Counted from the first letter of the stretch, positions 7,023-15,722 are shown. The stretch: 33,866 bases of DNA from Dehalococcoidia bacterium (GCA_040902535.1 JBBDXD010000017.1:15182-49047); one strand, 5' to 3'. The notes: a model not told the origin generated them from the letters alone. A program made the numbers and translations.

Positions 7023-8759
7023 TTGCGTACCCTGCGCGTTGCACTGGCCCAGATCGACACCACCATCGGCGACCTCGAAGGCAACGCCGCCAGGATCGCG
7101 GCCTCGATCGACCGCGCCCGCGATCTCGCCGTCGACCTCGTCGCCTTCCCCGAGCTTGCGATCACCGGCTACCCGCCGGAGGACCTGCTGCTTCGCCGCT
7201 CATTCGTCACCGACAACCTGGCCGCCCTCGACCGCGTCGCCGCCGCCGTCCACGGCATTACCGCCGTCGTCGGCTTCGTCGATGTGGATGACGACGGCGA
7301 GATCTTCAACGCCGCCGCCGTCCTCCACGATCGGCGCATCGTCGGTCGCTATCACAAGCAGTTCCTCCCGAACTACGGAGTCTTCGACGAGAATCGCTAC
7401 TTCCAGGAAGGCGCCTCGTCGCCCGTCTTCGTCATCGCCGGCGTCGATGTCGGCGTCAACATCTGTGAGGACATCTGGTATCCGACGGGCCCGTCGCGAT
7501 TGCAGGCGCTCGCCGGCGCCGAGGTCATCGTCAACATCAACGGCTCGCCGTTCCATCGCGGCAAGGTCCAGAACCGCGAAGCCATGATCCGCACGCGCGC
7601 CACCGACCACGCCGTCGCCGTCTGCTACGTGAACGCAGTCGGCGGCCAGGATGAACTCGTGTTCGATGGCCAGAGCGTCATCTACGACGAACGCGGCGAA
7701 TTGCTCGCGCGCGGCGCCGCGTTCCGCGAAGACCTCGTCGTCTGCGACATAGACGTCGAAGGCGTCTTCCAGACGCGGCTGCGCGACCCGCGACGCCGCA
7801 AGGAGCGCCGCGAAGAGTTGCGCCACGCCGACGTGCCTCGCATCGCCGTCTCGGCGGCCCCGCTGACCGCCGACAAGCCCGCCGTCTCCCCCCGCATCGC
7901 GCCGCTCCTCGAACCGGTCGCCGAGGTCTGGGAGGCGCTCGTGCTCGGCGTCCGCGACTACTTCGGCAAGACGGGCTTCGACACCGCGCTCGTCGCGCTC
8001 TCCGGCGGCATCGATTCGTCGCTCGTCGCAGCCATCGCTGCCGAAGCGCTCGGCGGCGACCACGTCGTCGGCGTCTCGATGCCCTCCCGCTTCTCGTCTG
8101 AGCACAGCAAGTCCGACGCCCGGGCGCTCGCCGAAAAGATCGGCATGCGTTACATGACGATCCCGATCGAACAGACCTTCTCTTCGACGCTCGAAACGCT
8201 GTCGGAAGCCTTCGCGGATACCGAATTTGGCACCGCAGAGGAGAACCTGCAGGCGCGCATTCGCGGCAACATCCTCATGGCGCTCTCGAACAAGTACGGC
8301 TGGCTCGTGCTCACGACGGGCAACAAGAGCGAGATGGCCACCGGCTATTCCACGCTCTACGGCGACATGGCCGGCGGCTTCGCCGTCATCAAGGATGTGC
8401 CGAAGACGCTGGTCTGGGAGCTCTCGCGCTACCGCAACCGCACCGCCGATCGCGAGATCATCCCCGAGGCCGTCATCACCAAGCCGCCCAGCGCCGAACT
8501 GCGCCCCGACCAGCTCGACACCGACTCACTGCCCCCGTACGACGTGCTCGACCCGATCCTTGAGGCCTACGTCGAAGAAGACCGCAGCATCGACGAGATC
8601 GTCGCCGCCGGCTTCGATGAAGCGCTCGTCCGCCGCGTCGTGCAGATGGTCGACCGCAACGAGTACAAGCGACGCCAGGCGCCCCCCGGCATCAAGATCA
8701 CCCCCCGCGCCTTCGGCCGCGACCGCCGCCTCCCCATCGCCAACCGCTATCGCCCCTGA
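7023..8759 (+). CDS. nadE: Glutamine-dependent NAD+ synthetase
   Basis: This two-domain enzyme makes NAD+ from deamido-NAD+, ATP and glutamine in the last step of NAD synthesis. The N-terminal nitrilase-type amidase has the triad E44 (FPELAITGYPPE), K112 (HKQFLPNYG) and C148 (VNICEDIWYPTG). The C-terminal synthetase has the pyrophosphatase P-loop SGGIDSS at 327-333 and the conserved TGNKSEMATGYSTLYGDMAGG stretch. The frame is open back to 6981, but TTG at 7023 directly precedes the conserved RVALAQID strand and has GAGAGGCGG just upstream, so 578 residues is preferred, matching the family. All catalytic residues are present. It ends 14 bases before a heptamer repeat array. Confidence 0.97.
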   Translation: MRTLRVALAQIDTTIGDLEGNAARIAASIDRARDLAVDLVAFPELAITGYPPEDLLLRRSFVTDNLAALDRVAAAVHGITAVVGFVDVDDDGEIFNAAAVLHDRRIVGRYHKQFLPNYGVFDENRYFQEGASSPVFVIAGVDVGVNICEDIWYPTGPSRLQALAGAEVIVNINGSPFHRGKVQNREAMIRTRATDHAVAVCYVNAVGGQDELVFDGQSVIYDERGELLARGAAFREDLVVCDIDVEGVFQTRLRDPRRRKERREELRHADVPRIAVSAAPLTADKPAVSPRIAPLLEPVAEVWEALVLGVRDYFGKTGFDTALVALSGGIDSSLVAAIAAEALGGDHVVGVSMPSRFSSEHSKSDARALAEKIGMRYMTIPIEQTFSSTLETLSEAFADTEFGTAEENLQARIRGNILMALSNKYGWLVLTTGNKSEMATGYSTLYGDMAGGFAVIKDVPKTLVWELSRYRNRTADREIIPEAVITKPPSAELRPDQLDTDSLPPYDVLDPILEAYVEEDRSIDEIVAAGFDEALVRRVVQMVDRNEYKRRQAPPGIKITPRAFGRDRRLPIANRYRP

Positions 8760-8773
8760 CCGAATCCGCCCAA

Positions 8774-8822
8774 CGACCAGCCACCAGGCACGAGCCACCA
8801 GCGATCAGCGACCAGCAACCAG
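8774..8822. repeat. Heptamer array, seven units of CRACCAG type
   Basis: Seven uninterrupted seven-base units fill 49 bases: CGACCAG, CCACCAG, GCACGAG, CCACCAG, CGATCAG, CGACCAG, CAACCAG. The third to seventh bases are most conserved. The array begins 14 bases after the nadE stop codon. Confidence 0.85.
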
Positions 8823-8834
8823 GCGACTAACTCC

Positions 8835-8971
8835 CGTCATCCTGGGCAAGCGCCCCATTCACGTCATCCTGGGCAAGCGTCGCATGACGTCATCCTGAGC
8901 AAGCGTCGCATAACGTCATCCTGAGCAAGCGAAGCGCCCCGAAGGATCCCCTCACGGCGACACGACGTCAC
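8835..8971. repeat. Tandem 26-base palindromic repeats, first block (four copies)
   Basis: Copies start at 8835, 8862, 8888 and 8914, giving a period of 26-27. Each begins CGTCATCCTGRGCAAGCG. The first three are truncated and end TCGCAT(A/G)A or similar. The fourth runs on to a full unit ending GAAGGATCCC. In full units ATCCT and AGGAT can pair around a GAGC/GCG interior, so the element can fold as an imperfect hairpin. No coding potential. Confidence 0.8.
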
Positions 8972-9000
8972 CTCACGGGCCAATCGCCGCAAGCAAACAT

Positions 9001-9028
9001 CAACCAGCAACCAGCAACCAGCGACCAA
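9001..9028. repeat. Heptamer array, CAACCAG x3 plus CGACCAA
   Basis: Four consecutive seven-base units of the same family as 8774-8822, placed between full-length copies of the CGTCATCCTGAGC element. Confidence 0.8.
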
Positions 9029-9033
9029 ACGCC

Positions 9034-9150
9034 CGTCATCCTGAGCAAGCGAAGCGCAGCGAAGGATCCCCTCGCGGCGATTCGTGCCTCATCTCAAGAC
9101 AAGCGTCGCATAACGTCATCCTGAGCGAACGCGAAGGATCCCGCATTCGC
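9034..9150. repeat. Palindromic CGTCATCCTGAGC repeats, second block
   Basis: One full unit starts at 9034 and ends in GAAGGATCCC near 9070. A fragment with AAGCGTCGCATAA lies at about 9101-9113. A compact unit at 9114-9142 has the inner segment deleted (CTGAGCGAACGCGAAGGATC). Same orientation as the first block. Confidence 0.75.
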
Positions 9151-9190
9151 GGACGCACAACATCATGGAGCGGGCAATACCACCCCCAAC

Positions 9191-9250
9191 CATCTATCCC
9201 ATCTGCGGACAACCCCAATCTGTGTCATCTGTGGCCATCTGTGGTTCCAA
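9191..9250. repeat. AGATGG short tandem array
   Basis: Read on minus, the block is a head GGAACC followed by CACAGATGG-type units with 9-10 base spacing, then a second head GTTGTCC with CGCAGATGG and a last AGATGG. It lies just before the HAD start codon. It belongs to the same family as arrays at 81-119, 20886-21011 and 24485-24520. Confidence 0.75.
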
Positions 9251-9275
9251 CCCCGTCTCTCTGCCACACTCACAT

Positions 9276-9905
9276 ATGCCCATCAACGGCCTCATCTTCG
9301 ACTACGGCGGCGTCCTCTGGGACATGCGCTTCGAAGTCACCCGCCTCCTCGAACGGCAGCACGGCCTCCGCGAGCGTCTCATCCTCGAAACCCTCTACGG
9401 CACCGACACCTGGCGAAGGCTCGAAGTCGGCGTCGGCGATCGCGAGCAATGGCTCACCGAGGCGCACTCACTCCTCGAAGCCGAGGCCGGACGCGCCCTG
9501 CCGCCGCTCCACCGCCACTGGCGCCAGGAGCAGCAACTCATCCTGCCCAACATCCACCTCATCGAACGACTGCGGCCGCCGTATCGCACGTCGGTGCTCA
9601 GCAACGCCGATAACACGCTCATGCGACGTCTCACCGAAGACCACCGCATCCACCACCTGTTCGATGACATCATCTGCTCCGCCGATGTCGGCATGGCAAA
9701 GCCCGAGCCGCACATCTATGCACTCGCCGCAAAACGCCTGGGTCTGCCGCCGCAAGAGTGCGTCTTCATCGACGATCTGGAAGCCAACGTGAACGCCGCG
9801 CGCGAGGCCGGCATGCACGGCATCTGCTTCCGCATCGATCTCGGACATTCGCTCGAAGAACAACTCGCCGGACTCGGCGTGAGGGTCGCCGCCCCGGGGG
9901 CCTAG
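9276..9905 (+). CDS. HAD-superfamily hydrolase (YihX/epoxide-hydrolase-like phosphatase)
   Basis: The 209-residue protein has the HAD motifs in order: motif I FDYGGVLWD with nucleophile D9 and Gly in place of the second Asp, as in YihX-type members; motif II SVLSNAD near residue 107; motif III MAKPEP near residue 137; motif IV VFIDDLEANV near residue 164. A cap domain inserted after motif I fits subclass IA. It probably dephosphorylates a small sugar phosphate or related metabolite, but the substrate is not readable. The frame is open to 9165 through repeat sequence; ATG at 9276 directly before the first strand is the sensible start, although no strong ribosome site is present. It converges with ctaG and both stop codons lie in one CTAG at 9902-9905. 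Confidence 0.9.
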   Translation: MPINGLIFDYGGVLWDMRFEVTRLLERQHGLRERLILETLYGTDTWRRLEVGVGDREQWLTEAHSLLEAEAGRALPPLHRHWRQEQQLILPNIHLIERLRPPYRTSVLSNADNTLMRRLTEDHRIHHLFDDIICSADVGMAKPEPHIYALAAKRLGLPPQECVFIDDLEANVNAAREAGMHGICFRIDLGHSLEEQLAGLGVRVAAPGA

Positions 9906-10789
9906 TTCAGCCGTCCGCCGCGCACCTGCGGTCCTTCGATGGGCAGGCCCAGGCGGTTCATCTCGTCCTGCACCTCTTCCCAGCGCGGGCCGCGGTCCGA
10001 CTTATTCTCCTGCTCGAACCACCGGAAGAACGCGTACGCGATGAACGACCAGAGGATGATGCTGCCCAGCACCTTCATCACGAATCCCGCGAACTGCTGA
10101 TCTTCAATGGGCGACAGGCCCCACATGCGCGGCGCGTCCGCGTAGGCGTCGTAGAAGACGCCTGTAGAGAACGTCAGGAACGCGGCCAGCACCGTCGGGA
10201 TCAGCGACTGCACGAACAGGTACGCCATCTGCAGCGGGTACGACAGGCGTGGCAATTCGTCGAGCGGGCTCAACACCGGCCACCACATGAGAGATGCCGA
10301 ACTTACGAGCAGGACGTGTACGAACAAATGGAACGCGTGCCCGTCCAGCGCCAGGTTCACGGCCGCAGGCATGTGCGTCACGAGCTGGATCGCGTTGAAT
10401 GCTGCGAACGCGATCAGCGGATGCGTGATCAACCGCGCGACGGAAAACACGGACTTGTTGCGAAGCGGCATCCTCAACAGCCACGAAGGCGTGCCCCAGA
10501 TCAACAACGGCGGCGCCACCATCGTGTACACCAGGTGCTGGAACATGTGTACGCTCGCCAGCCGGCTCTCCGAGATCTCGTGGATCGGCCAGCTCGACAC
10601 GAGGTATATCGCCGCCACGCCCGCCATGAACGACGCCACCTGCACCCACCGTATCCGCATCGCGTCGGACCGTTCGTGCCGCAGCCCGCCCATCGCGAAC
10701 GCATAGCCCCCGATCAACAGCGCGCAAAGAAAGACGATGTCAGGGTGCCAGTGCCAGTGGATCGACTCGGCGTGGAGCAGGGGGAGCAT
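9902..10789 (-). CDS. ctaG: Cytochrome c oxidase assembly factor, CtaG (caa3 type)
   Basis: This 295-residue polytopic protein matches the CtaG family found with Bacillus and Chloroflexota oxidases, not the Cox11-type CtaG of proteobacteria. It has an N-terminal WHWHPD motif, about seven hydrophobic helices, conserved SVHMFQHLVYTMVAPPLL (about 98-115), HAFHLFVHVLL, and FYDAYAD before the last helix. The His-rich membrane segments suggest copper handling during CuB insertion, which is inferred from the family. It is the last gene of the cta operon, 42 bases after ctaF. Its TAG stop shares four bases with the convergent HAD gene stop. Confidence 0.92.
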   Translation of the reverse strand: MLPLLHAESIHWHWHPDIVFLCALLIGGYAFAMGGLRHERSDAMRIRWVQVASFMAGVAAIYLVSSWPIHEISESRLASVHMFQHLVYTMVAPPLLIWGTPSWLLRMPLRNKSVFSVARLITHPLIAFAAFNAIQLVTHMPAAVNLALDGHAFHLFVHVLLVSSASLMWWPVLSPLDELPRLSYPLQMAYLFVQSLIPTVLAAFLTFSTGVFYDAYADAPRMWGLSPIEDQQFAGFVMKVLGSIILWSFIAYAFFRWFEQENKSDRGPRWEEVQDEMNRLGLPIEGPQVRGGRLN

Positions 10790-10831
10790 CGCGGAACCCT
10801 CCGCGGCGCGCTCGTGCGCGGCGCGCGTGCG

Positions 10832-11254
10832 TCAGACCAGGTTGGCGCCAAGCGTGGCCATGACGACCGCAAACAACACGATCGCGCCGAAGAACCCCGT
10901 CCCGAACAGCCTCGACAACAGCGGGCTGTCGAACTTCAGGTGCATGAACCACAGTACCACGAGCCCGAATTTCGCCGCCGACAGGACGAGCAGCGTCGTG
11001 ACGAGCACGCCCTGTGATAGGTCAATGTAATAGAGCGCCACCTCGACGGCCGTGATCATCCCCAGGATCAGTCCGATGACCACGTACTCCGAAGGGCCCG
11101 GGTGCGCATCGTGCGCCCGCGCCGGCGCCCGCACGGCGGCCGCCCCTCCGGCTGTCTCCTCCGCCGGCACCGCGAACAACGAGGCGGCGATCAGGATCCC
11201 CAGGAGTCCCAGCAACACGAGCGGAATGCCGAACAGCAGCTCCGGGTTCTCCAT
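10832..11254 (-). CDS. ctaF: Cytochrome c oxidase subunit IV, CtaF
   Basis: A 140-residue protein with three hydrophobic helices: an N-terminal one (about 7-28) and a pair around 56-76 and 83-104, plus a C-terminal helix near 117-137. The segment KFGLVVLWFMHLKFD is the hallmark of the prokaryotic COX4 (CyoD/CtaF) family. It stabilises the CuB site of subunit I in related oxidases. The central Ala/His-rich linker is longer than in Bacillus. Located 15 bases downstream of ctaE in the same operon. Confidence 0.9.
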   Translation of the reverse strand: MENPELLFGIPLVLLGLLGILIAASLFAVPAEETAGGAAAVRAPARAHDAHPGPSEYVVIGLILGMITAVEVALYYIDLSQGVLVTTLLVLSAAKFGLVVLWFMHLKFDSPLLSRLFGTGFFGAIVLFAVVMATLGANLV

Positions 11255-11269
11255 GTCAGTCCACTCCCG

Positions 11270-11875
11270 CTATGCCGGCTGGATCAGGTAGATGAGCGTA
11301 AAGATCACGATCCAGACAATGTCGACGAAGTGCCAGTACAGCCCTGCCAACTCGACGGCCAACGAATGGTCAGTCGTCAGCTTGCCGCGCCACGAGGCGT
11401 CCACCAGCGAGAGCAAGATCAGCACCCCGACGCTCACGTGCGCCCCGTGGAACCCCGTCAACACGAAGAACGTCGTACCGAACAGGTTCTGGTCTAGCGA
11501 GAGGCCCTCGTTCCAGAACTCCGTGAACTCAAACGCCTGTCCCGAAAGAAAGGAAATTCCCAGCAGCGCCGTCGCGATGAGCCATACGCGCATCGCCTGC
11601 AGATTGCCGCGCTGGATCGCCGCGAGTGCCAGCACCATCGTCAGACTGCTCATCAGCAGCACGAACGAACTGACCGATGTGAACGGAATGTCGTACAGGT
11701 CCTCCGGGTACGGGCCCACGACGTTCCGGTCGCGATACAGCAAGAACGCCGCGATGAACGATCCGAAGAACAGGCACTCCGACGCCAGGAACAACCACAT
11801 CAGCAGCTTCCTGTTGTCGAGCCCTGTGTTCGTGTCGAGCGCGTGTGACTCCCCGGCGGGCGCGTGCATCGCCAT
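11270..11875 (-). CDS. ctaE: Cytochrome c oxidase subunit III
   Basis: The 201-residue product has five to six transmembrane helices and the short-form (five-helix core) COX3 pattern with an N-terminal LDNRKLLMWLFLASECLFFGSF, a conserved GFHGAHV motif (about 142-148) and the terminal WHFVDIVWIVIF. Subunit III binds lipid and protects subunit I from turnover inactivation. It lies 3 bases after the ctaD stop, so translation is tightly coupled within the operon. Confidence 0.96.
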   Translation of the reverse strand: MAMHAPAGESHALDTNTGLDNRKLLMWLFLASECLFFGSFIAAFLLYRDRNVVGPYPEDLYDIPFTSVSSFVLLMSSLTMVLALAAIQRGNLQAMRVWLIATALLGISFLSGQAFEFTEFWNEGLSLDQNLFGTTFFVLTGFHGAHVSVGVLILLSLVDASWRGKLTTDHSLAVELAGLYWHFVDIVWIVIFTLIYLIQPA

Positions 11876-11878
11876 CTA

Positions 11879-13780
11879 TCAGTCGCCTCCCACTGGTTCG
11901 AGCACCCAGCCGTAGAGTCCAACAAGCCCCACGATCGCCCCGACCGCGATCAGCGGATATGCGTACAACAGCCCGATCGCCACGATCGGTAAGCCCGCGG
12001 CGGCGATCAACGGCATGTACGACGGCGCCGGCATGTGGATGTCATGCCCTTCGTCCTCCTCGTGCCCGTCGCCGTGGTCGCCGGTGGCGATCGCCGCGCC
12101 CTTTGGCACCGGCACCGGAATGCCCTTCGAGTCTTCGACGTACTTGCGGTGCCAAAATTCATCGATGCTGTGGACGACGGGAATCTTCGCGAAGTTATAG
12201 TGCGGCGGCGGCGAAGGGATCGACCATTCCAGCGTCCGGCCGTCCCACGGATCCGGGCCGGACTCCTCGCCGTTCCGTATGCTCATGATGAAATTGATCA
12301 GGAACACCAGGATGCCCAGCGCAATCGTGAACGCGCCCAGCGTCGCGATCATGTTCCACAGGTCCCAGCCGTAATCCTCCGGATAGCTCGAGATCCGGCG
12401 CGGCATCCCCATCAGCCCCAGGATCATCATCGGCTGGAACGTCAGGTTGAAGCCGATGAACATCAGCCAGAAGTGCACCTGGCCCCACGTCTCACTCAAC
12501 ATCCTGCCGGTGAACTTCGGGAACCAGTAATACACGCCCGCGAACAACCCGAACAGCGCCCCGCCGAACAGCACCTGGTGGAAGTGCGCGACGATGTAAT
12601 ACGTATCTTGCTGCTGGTAATCCGACGGCACCATCGAGTGCGTGACGCCCGTTAATCCGCCGATCGTAAACATCGTGATGAAGCCAAGACAGAACATCAC
12701 CGGCGTTTTGAAGCTGATCGATCCGCCCCACATCGTCCCCATCCAGTTGAAGATCTTTACCCCCGTCGGCACGGCGATCAGGATCGTCGATATCCCGAAC
12801 GCCGAATTCGCGATCGATCCCAGTCCTACCGTGTACATGTGGTGCGCCCACACGCCCCAGCTCATGAAGCCGATCGCAACGCCCGAAAACACGACAAACG
12901 GATAGCCGAACAGCGGCTTCCGCGAGAACACCGGCAGCACCTCCGACACGATGCCGAACGCCGGCAAGATCAGGATGTACACCTCCGGGTGCCCGAACAG
13001 CCAGAACATGTGCTGCCACAGCAGCGGCGAAGCCCCCGCGGCCGGGTTGAAGAAGTTCGCATCGAAGATCCGGTCGAACGTGAGCTGGAACAACGCCACG
13101 GCGATAATCGGCATCGCGAAGATCATCAGAAACGACGTCACCAGCGCCATCCACACGAACAGCGGCATCCGCAGCAACGACATCCCCGGCGCCCGCATAT
13201 TCAACGTCGTCACGATGAAGTTGAATCCGCCCGCCATCGTCGCGATGCCCAGGATCTGCAAGCCCAGCATCCAGTAGTTGATCCCGTCGCCCGGCGAGTA
13301 CTGGTTCAGCGTCAGCGGCGCATAGCCGAACCAGCCGCCGTCCGGAGCGCCCAGTTCGCCTTCGAAAATGTTGCCGCCGGTGAAGAAGCTCGCATTAAGG
13401 AAGATCCCGCCGAACAGGAACGCCCAGTAGCTAAACGCGTTCAGCCGCGGAAACGCCACGTCGCGCGCGCCGATCATCAGCGGCAGCAGCAGGTTGATGA
13501 ACCCCGTGCTCAGCGGCATGATCACCAGGAAGATCATCGTCGTGCCGTGCATCGTGAAGATGCGGTTATACGAATCCTGGTCCAGGAACGTACCGTTGGG
13601 CTGCGCGAGCTGAATCCGAATCAGCAGCGCCTCGATGCCGCCGACCAGGAAGAACACCAACGCCGACACGCAATACAGGATGCCGATGCGCTTGTGATCG
13701 ACCGTCGTGAGCCAGCTCCAGAGCCCGCTCTCCGAATGCTCGGTCGCGCCGTGCTGGATGGTCCCTGCTGAGACTGCCAT
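11879..13780 (-). CDS. ctaD: Cytochrome c oxidase subunit I (aa3 type, class A1)
   Basis: The 633-residue heme-copper catalytic subunit reduces O2 and pumps protons. Visible motifs include WLTTVDHKRIG near the N-terminus, GHPEVYILILP with the CuB His, the D-channel Glu and the cross-linked Tyr (class A1), the AHHMYTVG His pair for CuB, IAVPTGVKIFNW (K-channel region), and VAHFHQVLFGG with heme ligands. After the 12-helix core there is a C-terminal extension with a His/acid-rich loop (near 583-598) and two further hydrophobic helices, as in several Chloroflexota and Bacillus enzymes. No fused subunit III domain is present. It lies 2 bases after ctaC and 3 before ctaE. Confidence 0.98.
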   Translation of the reverse strand: MAVSAGTIQHGATEHSESGLWSWLTTVDHKRIGILYCVSALVFFLVGGIEALLIRIQLAQPNGTFLDQDSYNRIFTMHGTTMIFLVIMPLSTGFINLLLPLMIGARDVAFPRLNAFSYWAFLFGGIFLNASFFTGGNIFEGELGAPDGGWFGYAPLTLNQYSPGDGINYWMLGLQILGIATMAGGFNFIVTTLNMRAPGMSLLRMPLFVWMALVTSFLMIFAMPIIAVALFQLTFDRIFDANFFNPAAGASPLLWQHMFWLFGHPEVYILILPAFGIVSEVLPVFSRKPLFGYPFVVFSGVAIGFMSWGVWAHHMYTVGLGSIANSAFGISTILIAVPTGVKIFNWMGTMWGGSISFKTPVMFCLGFITMFTIGGLTGVTHSMVPSDYQQQDTYYIVAHFHQVLFGGALFGLFAGVYYWFPKFTGRMLSETWGQVHFWLMFIGFNLTFQPMMILGLMGMPRRISSYPEDYGWDLWNMIATLGAFTIALGILVFLINFIMSIRNGEESGPDPWDGRTLEWSIPSPPPHYNFAKIPVVHSIDEFWHRKYVEDSKGIPVPVPKGAAIATGDHGDGHEEDEGHDIHMPAPSYMPLIAAAGLPIVAIGLLYAYPLIAVGAIVGLVGLYGWVLEPVGGD

Positions 13781-13782
13781 GG

Positions 13783-14571
13783 CTACTCTCCGTTGCTCGC
13801 GAGCGGCTCGTCGTCGGCGGCTTCTTGCCGCGCGGCGGCCTGCTGCTCAGCGACCCACGCATCAAACTCTGCCGGCGGCATCGCGATCACCGTCATCCGC
13901 ATGGCGTTATGGTCTAACCCGCAGAACTCGGCACATTGCCCTGAGAACTCGCCCGCCTCGTCGGCGCGGAACCACATGTGATTGACGTGGTTCGGGATCG
14001 CGTCGATCTTTCCCGCGAGCTTCGGCACCCAGAAACTGTGGTTCACGTCCGTCGAGTGGATCTCGAACGCGACGTCCTGCCCCACCGGTATTCGCAACTC
14101 CCCGACCGCCGGCGTCAGCGGCGCGCCGCCCGCGTCGATCTCCGGGTACTCGAAGAGCCACGCCCACTGCACGCCCGTCACCTTCACCTGCAGCGCGTTC
14201 TCTGGCTCGCGGGACAGCGTACGGATCCCCTCCACGGTCGGCACGGCGATAACCGCAAGCAGGATGATCGGGATGATCGTCCAGCTCAGCTCGAGCGCCG
14301 TGTTGCCGTGGACCTGCTTCGGCAGGCCCGAGTCCCCTGGCTTCCGCCGGAACTTGATGGCGATATACACGATCCCCAGCATCACGATCAGCCCGACGAC
14401 TAGCGATGGCCACATGACGAGCAGGAAGTCGTCCTTCTGCTGCTGGGCCACCGTGCCGGCAGGGTTAAAGGTGTTCTGCGGGCTGCTGAAGTACTCGCAG
14501 CCGCTGAGAAAGAGCGATGAACCGAGCACCAGTGCCAGGGAGCAGATGCGCGCGATCCCGATCCTGCCCAT
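13783..14571 (-). CDS. ctaC: Cytochrome c oxidase subunit II (CuA)
   Basis: The protein has a lipoprotein signal with LSGC, two transmembrane helices, and a periplasm-side cupredoxin domain with the binuclear CuA site: His in VNHSFWVPKL, then CAEFCGLDHNAMRM giving CX3CX3HX3M. It accepts electrons from cytochrome c or a blue copper protein. There is no C-terminal cytochrome c domain, so the enzyme is aa3 rather than caa3. The ATG at 14571 is nine bases from GGAGG; an ATG two codons upstream (14577) sits only three bases away, so 14571 is preferred. A promoter lies about 135 bases upstream. The tail after the CuA domain is Ala/Gln/Glu-rich. Confidence 0.96.
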   Translation of the reverse strand: MGRIGIARICSLALVLGSSLFLSGCEYFSSPQNTFNPAGTVAQQQKDDFLLVMWPSLVVGLIVMLGIVYIAIKFRRKPGDSGLPKQVHGNTALELSWTIIPIILLAVIAVPTVEGIRTLSREPENALQVKVTGVQWAWLFEYPEIDAGGAPLTPAVGELRIPVGQDVAFEIHSTDVNHSFWVPKLAGKIDAIPNHVNHMWFRADEAGEFSGQCAEFCGLDHNAMRMTVIAMPPAEFDAWVAEQQAAARQEAADDEPLASNGE

Positions 14572-14713
14572 GATCATCGACCTCCGCGCGGCGACGCGCT
14601 GCCCTGTCGGTGCGGTCGGGTGGGCAGTGCTTCCGGGAAACAGGTGGGCGAGTCAACGGTCATCGCGAAACCGGGCACTCAGCCTCCCCTTCTCGAATCT
14701 GTTGCCGCTCCGG

Positions 14714-14742
14714 ATTATTCCCCCGCGATCCCTCAGGGTCAA
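14714..14742 (-). promoter_or_regulatory. Sigma70-type promoter upstream of ctaC
   Basis: Read on minus, TTGACC (14737-14742) and AATAAT (14714-14719) are separated by exactly 17 bases. Each matches five of six consensus bases. It sits in the 227-base gap between ctaB and ctaC, in a local AT-richer patch, and would start transcription near 14707, giving an untranslated leader of about 135 bases before ctaC. This suggests the structural oxidase genes can be transcribed apart from ctaAB. Confidence 0.65.
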
Positions 14743-14804
14743 GGGTTCGTGAGAATTCCCACAAAACCCCGATCGAATCTAATAAGCCGGCCCCGCCGCT
14801 CCCG

Positions 14805-15722
14805 TCAGCCGGCGATCAATTGGTCCGCCGCGACCGCCACGAACAGAAGCGCCAGATAGTAGATCGACCACTTGAACACGCCCATCGCCGCTCCCGGGCG
14901 GTCGTCCGATCGCAGCAGCCACGTCGCCCGCACGAATCCCGCCCCTAGCCCGATCGCGGCAACCGCGTAGATCCAGCCGACCGCCCCCGTCGCGATCAAC
15001 AGCAGCGACACCGGTACCAGCACGGCGGCGTACCAGAAGATCTGGGTCTTCGTCTCGGCCAGCGTCGCGACGACGGGCAGCATCGGCACCCGCGCCCGCG
15101 CGTAGTCGTCGCGATAGCGGATCGAGAGCGCCCAGAAGTGCGGCGGCGTCCAGAAGAACACGATCGCGAACAGCACCACCGCCGGCCATCCGATGTCTCC
15201 CGTCACCGCCGCCCATCCGACGAGCGGCGGCACCGCACCCGCCGCGCCCCCAATCACGATGTTCTGCCGCGACGTGCGCTTCAGCCATATCGTGTACACG
15301 AAGACGTAGAACACCGTCGCCGAGAGCGCCAGCACGCCCGCCAGCAGGTTCGATGTCGCCACAAGCACCACGAACGCCGCCGCCTCGAGCACCAGCGCGA
15401 AGATCAGCGCGTCCCGCGGCTCCATCTTGCCCATCGGCAGCGGCCGCCCCTGCGTCCGGTGCATGATCTCGTCGATGTCCCGGTCGAAATAGCAGTTGAT
15501 CGCGTTCGCGCCGCCGGCCGCCAGCGTGCCGCCGAACACCGTCGCAAGCACCAGCCACGCCGACGGCATCCCCTGATCGGCGAGGATCATCGCCGGGATC
15601 GTCGTGATCAACAGCAGCGAGATGATCCGCGGCTTCGTCAGCGCCACGTACGCGCCGATCGTCTCGCGCCACGTCAGCGGCGCCTTAGCCGCAGCCGTCA
15701 TTCCGGGATTCAGCGCGCCCAT
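14805..15722 (-). CDS. ctaB: Protoheme IX farnesyltransferase (heme O synthase)
   Basis: The 305-residue UbiA-family membrane enzyme attaches a farnesyl group to heme B to make heme O. It has about nine helices, the first prenyl-diphosphate motif in NCYFDRDIDEIMHRT (about 76-90) and the second conserved loop region YRDDYARARVPMLPVV (about 207-222). The ATG at 15722 lies inside the end of ctaA with a 13-base overlap; an alternative ATG seven codons later (15701) would leave a short gap. The overlap indicates translational coupling with ctaA. Its product is the substrate of CtaA. Confidence 0.96.
   Translation of the reverse strand: MGALNPGMTAAAKAPLTWRETIGAYVALTKPRIISLLLITTIPAMILADQGMPSAWLVLATVFGGTLAAGGANAINCYFDRDIDEIMHRTQGRPLPMGKMEPRDALIFALVLEAAAFVVLVATSNLLAGVLALSATVFYVFVYTIWLKRTSRQNIVIGGAAGAVPPLVGWAAVTGDIGWPAVVLFAIVFFWTPPHFWALSIRYRDDYARARVPMLPVVATLAETKTQIFWYAAVLVPVSLLLIATGAVGWIYAVAAIGLGAGFVRATWLLRSDDRPGAAMGVFKWSIYYLALLFVAVAADQLIAG

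Larger units (their letters stand above)
8760..9275. other. 516-base gene-free region made largely of repeats
   Basis: No gene is supported between nadE and the HAD gene. In order the region holds a CRACCAG heptamer array (8774-8822), six copies of a CGTCATCCTGAGC-type palindromic repeat (8835-9150) interrupted by a second heptamer array (9001-9028), and an AGATGG array (9191-9250). Short open frames here are translations of the repeats. No promoter with a good -35/-10 was found for the HAD gene. Confidence 0.7.

Noticed and set aside
8774-9150. Possible CRISPR array
   Set aside because: Units are 7 or 26 bases and contiguous, with no unique spacers of regular length and no cas genes.
13783-14571. 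caa3-type subunit II
   Set aside because: The protein ends shortly after the CuA domain with no CXXCH heme motif, so the enzyme is called aa3.
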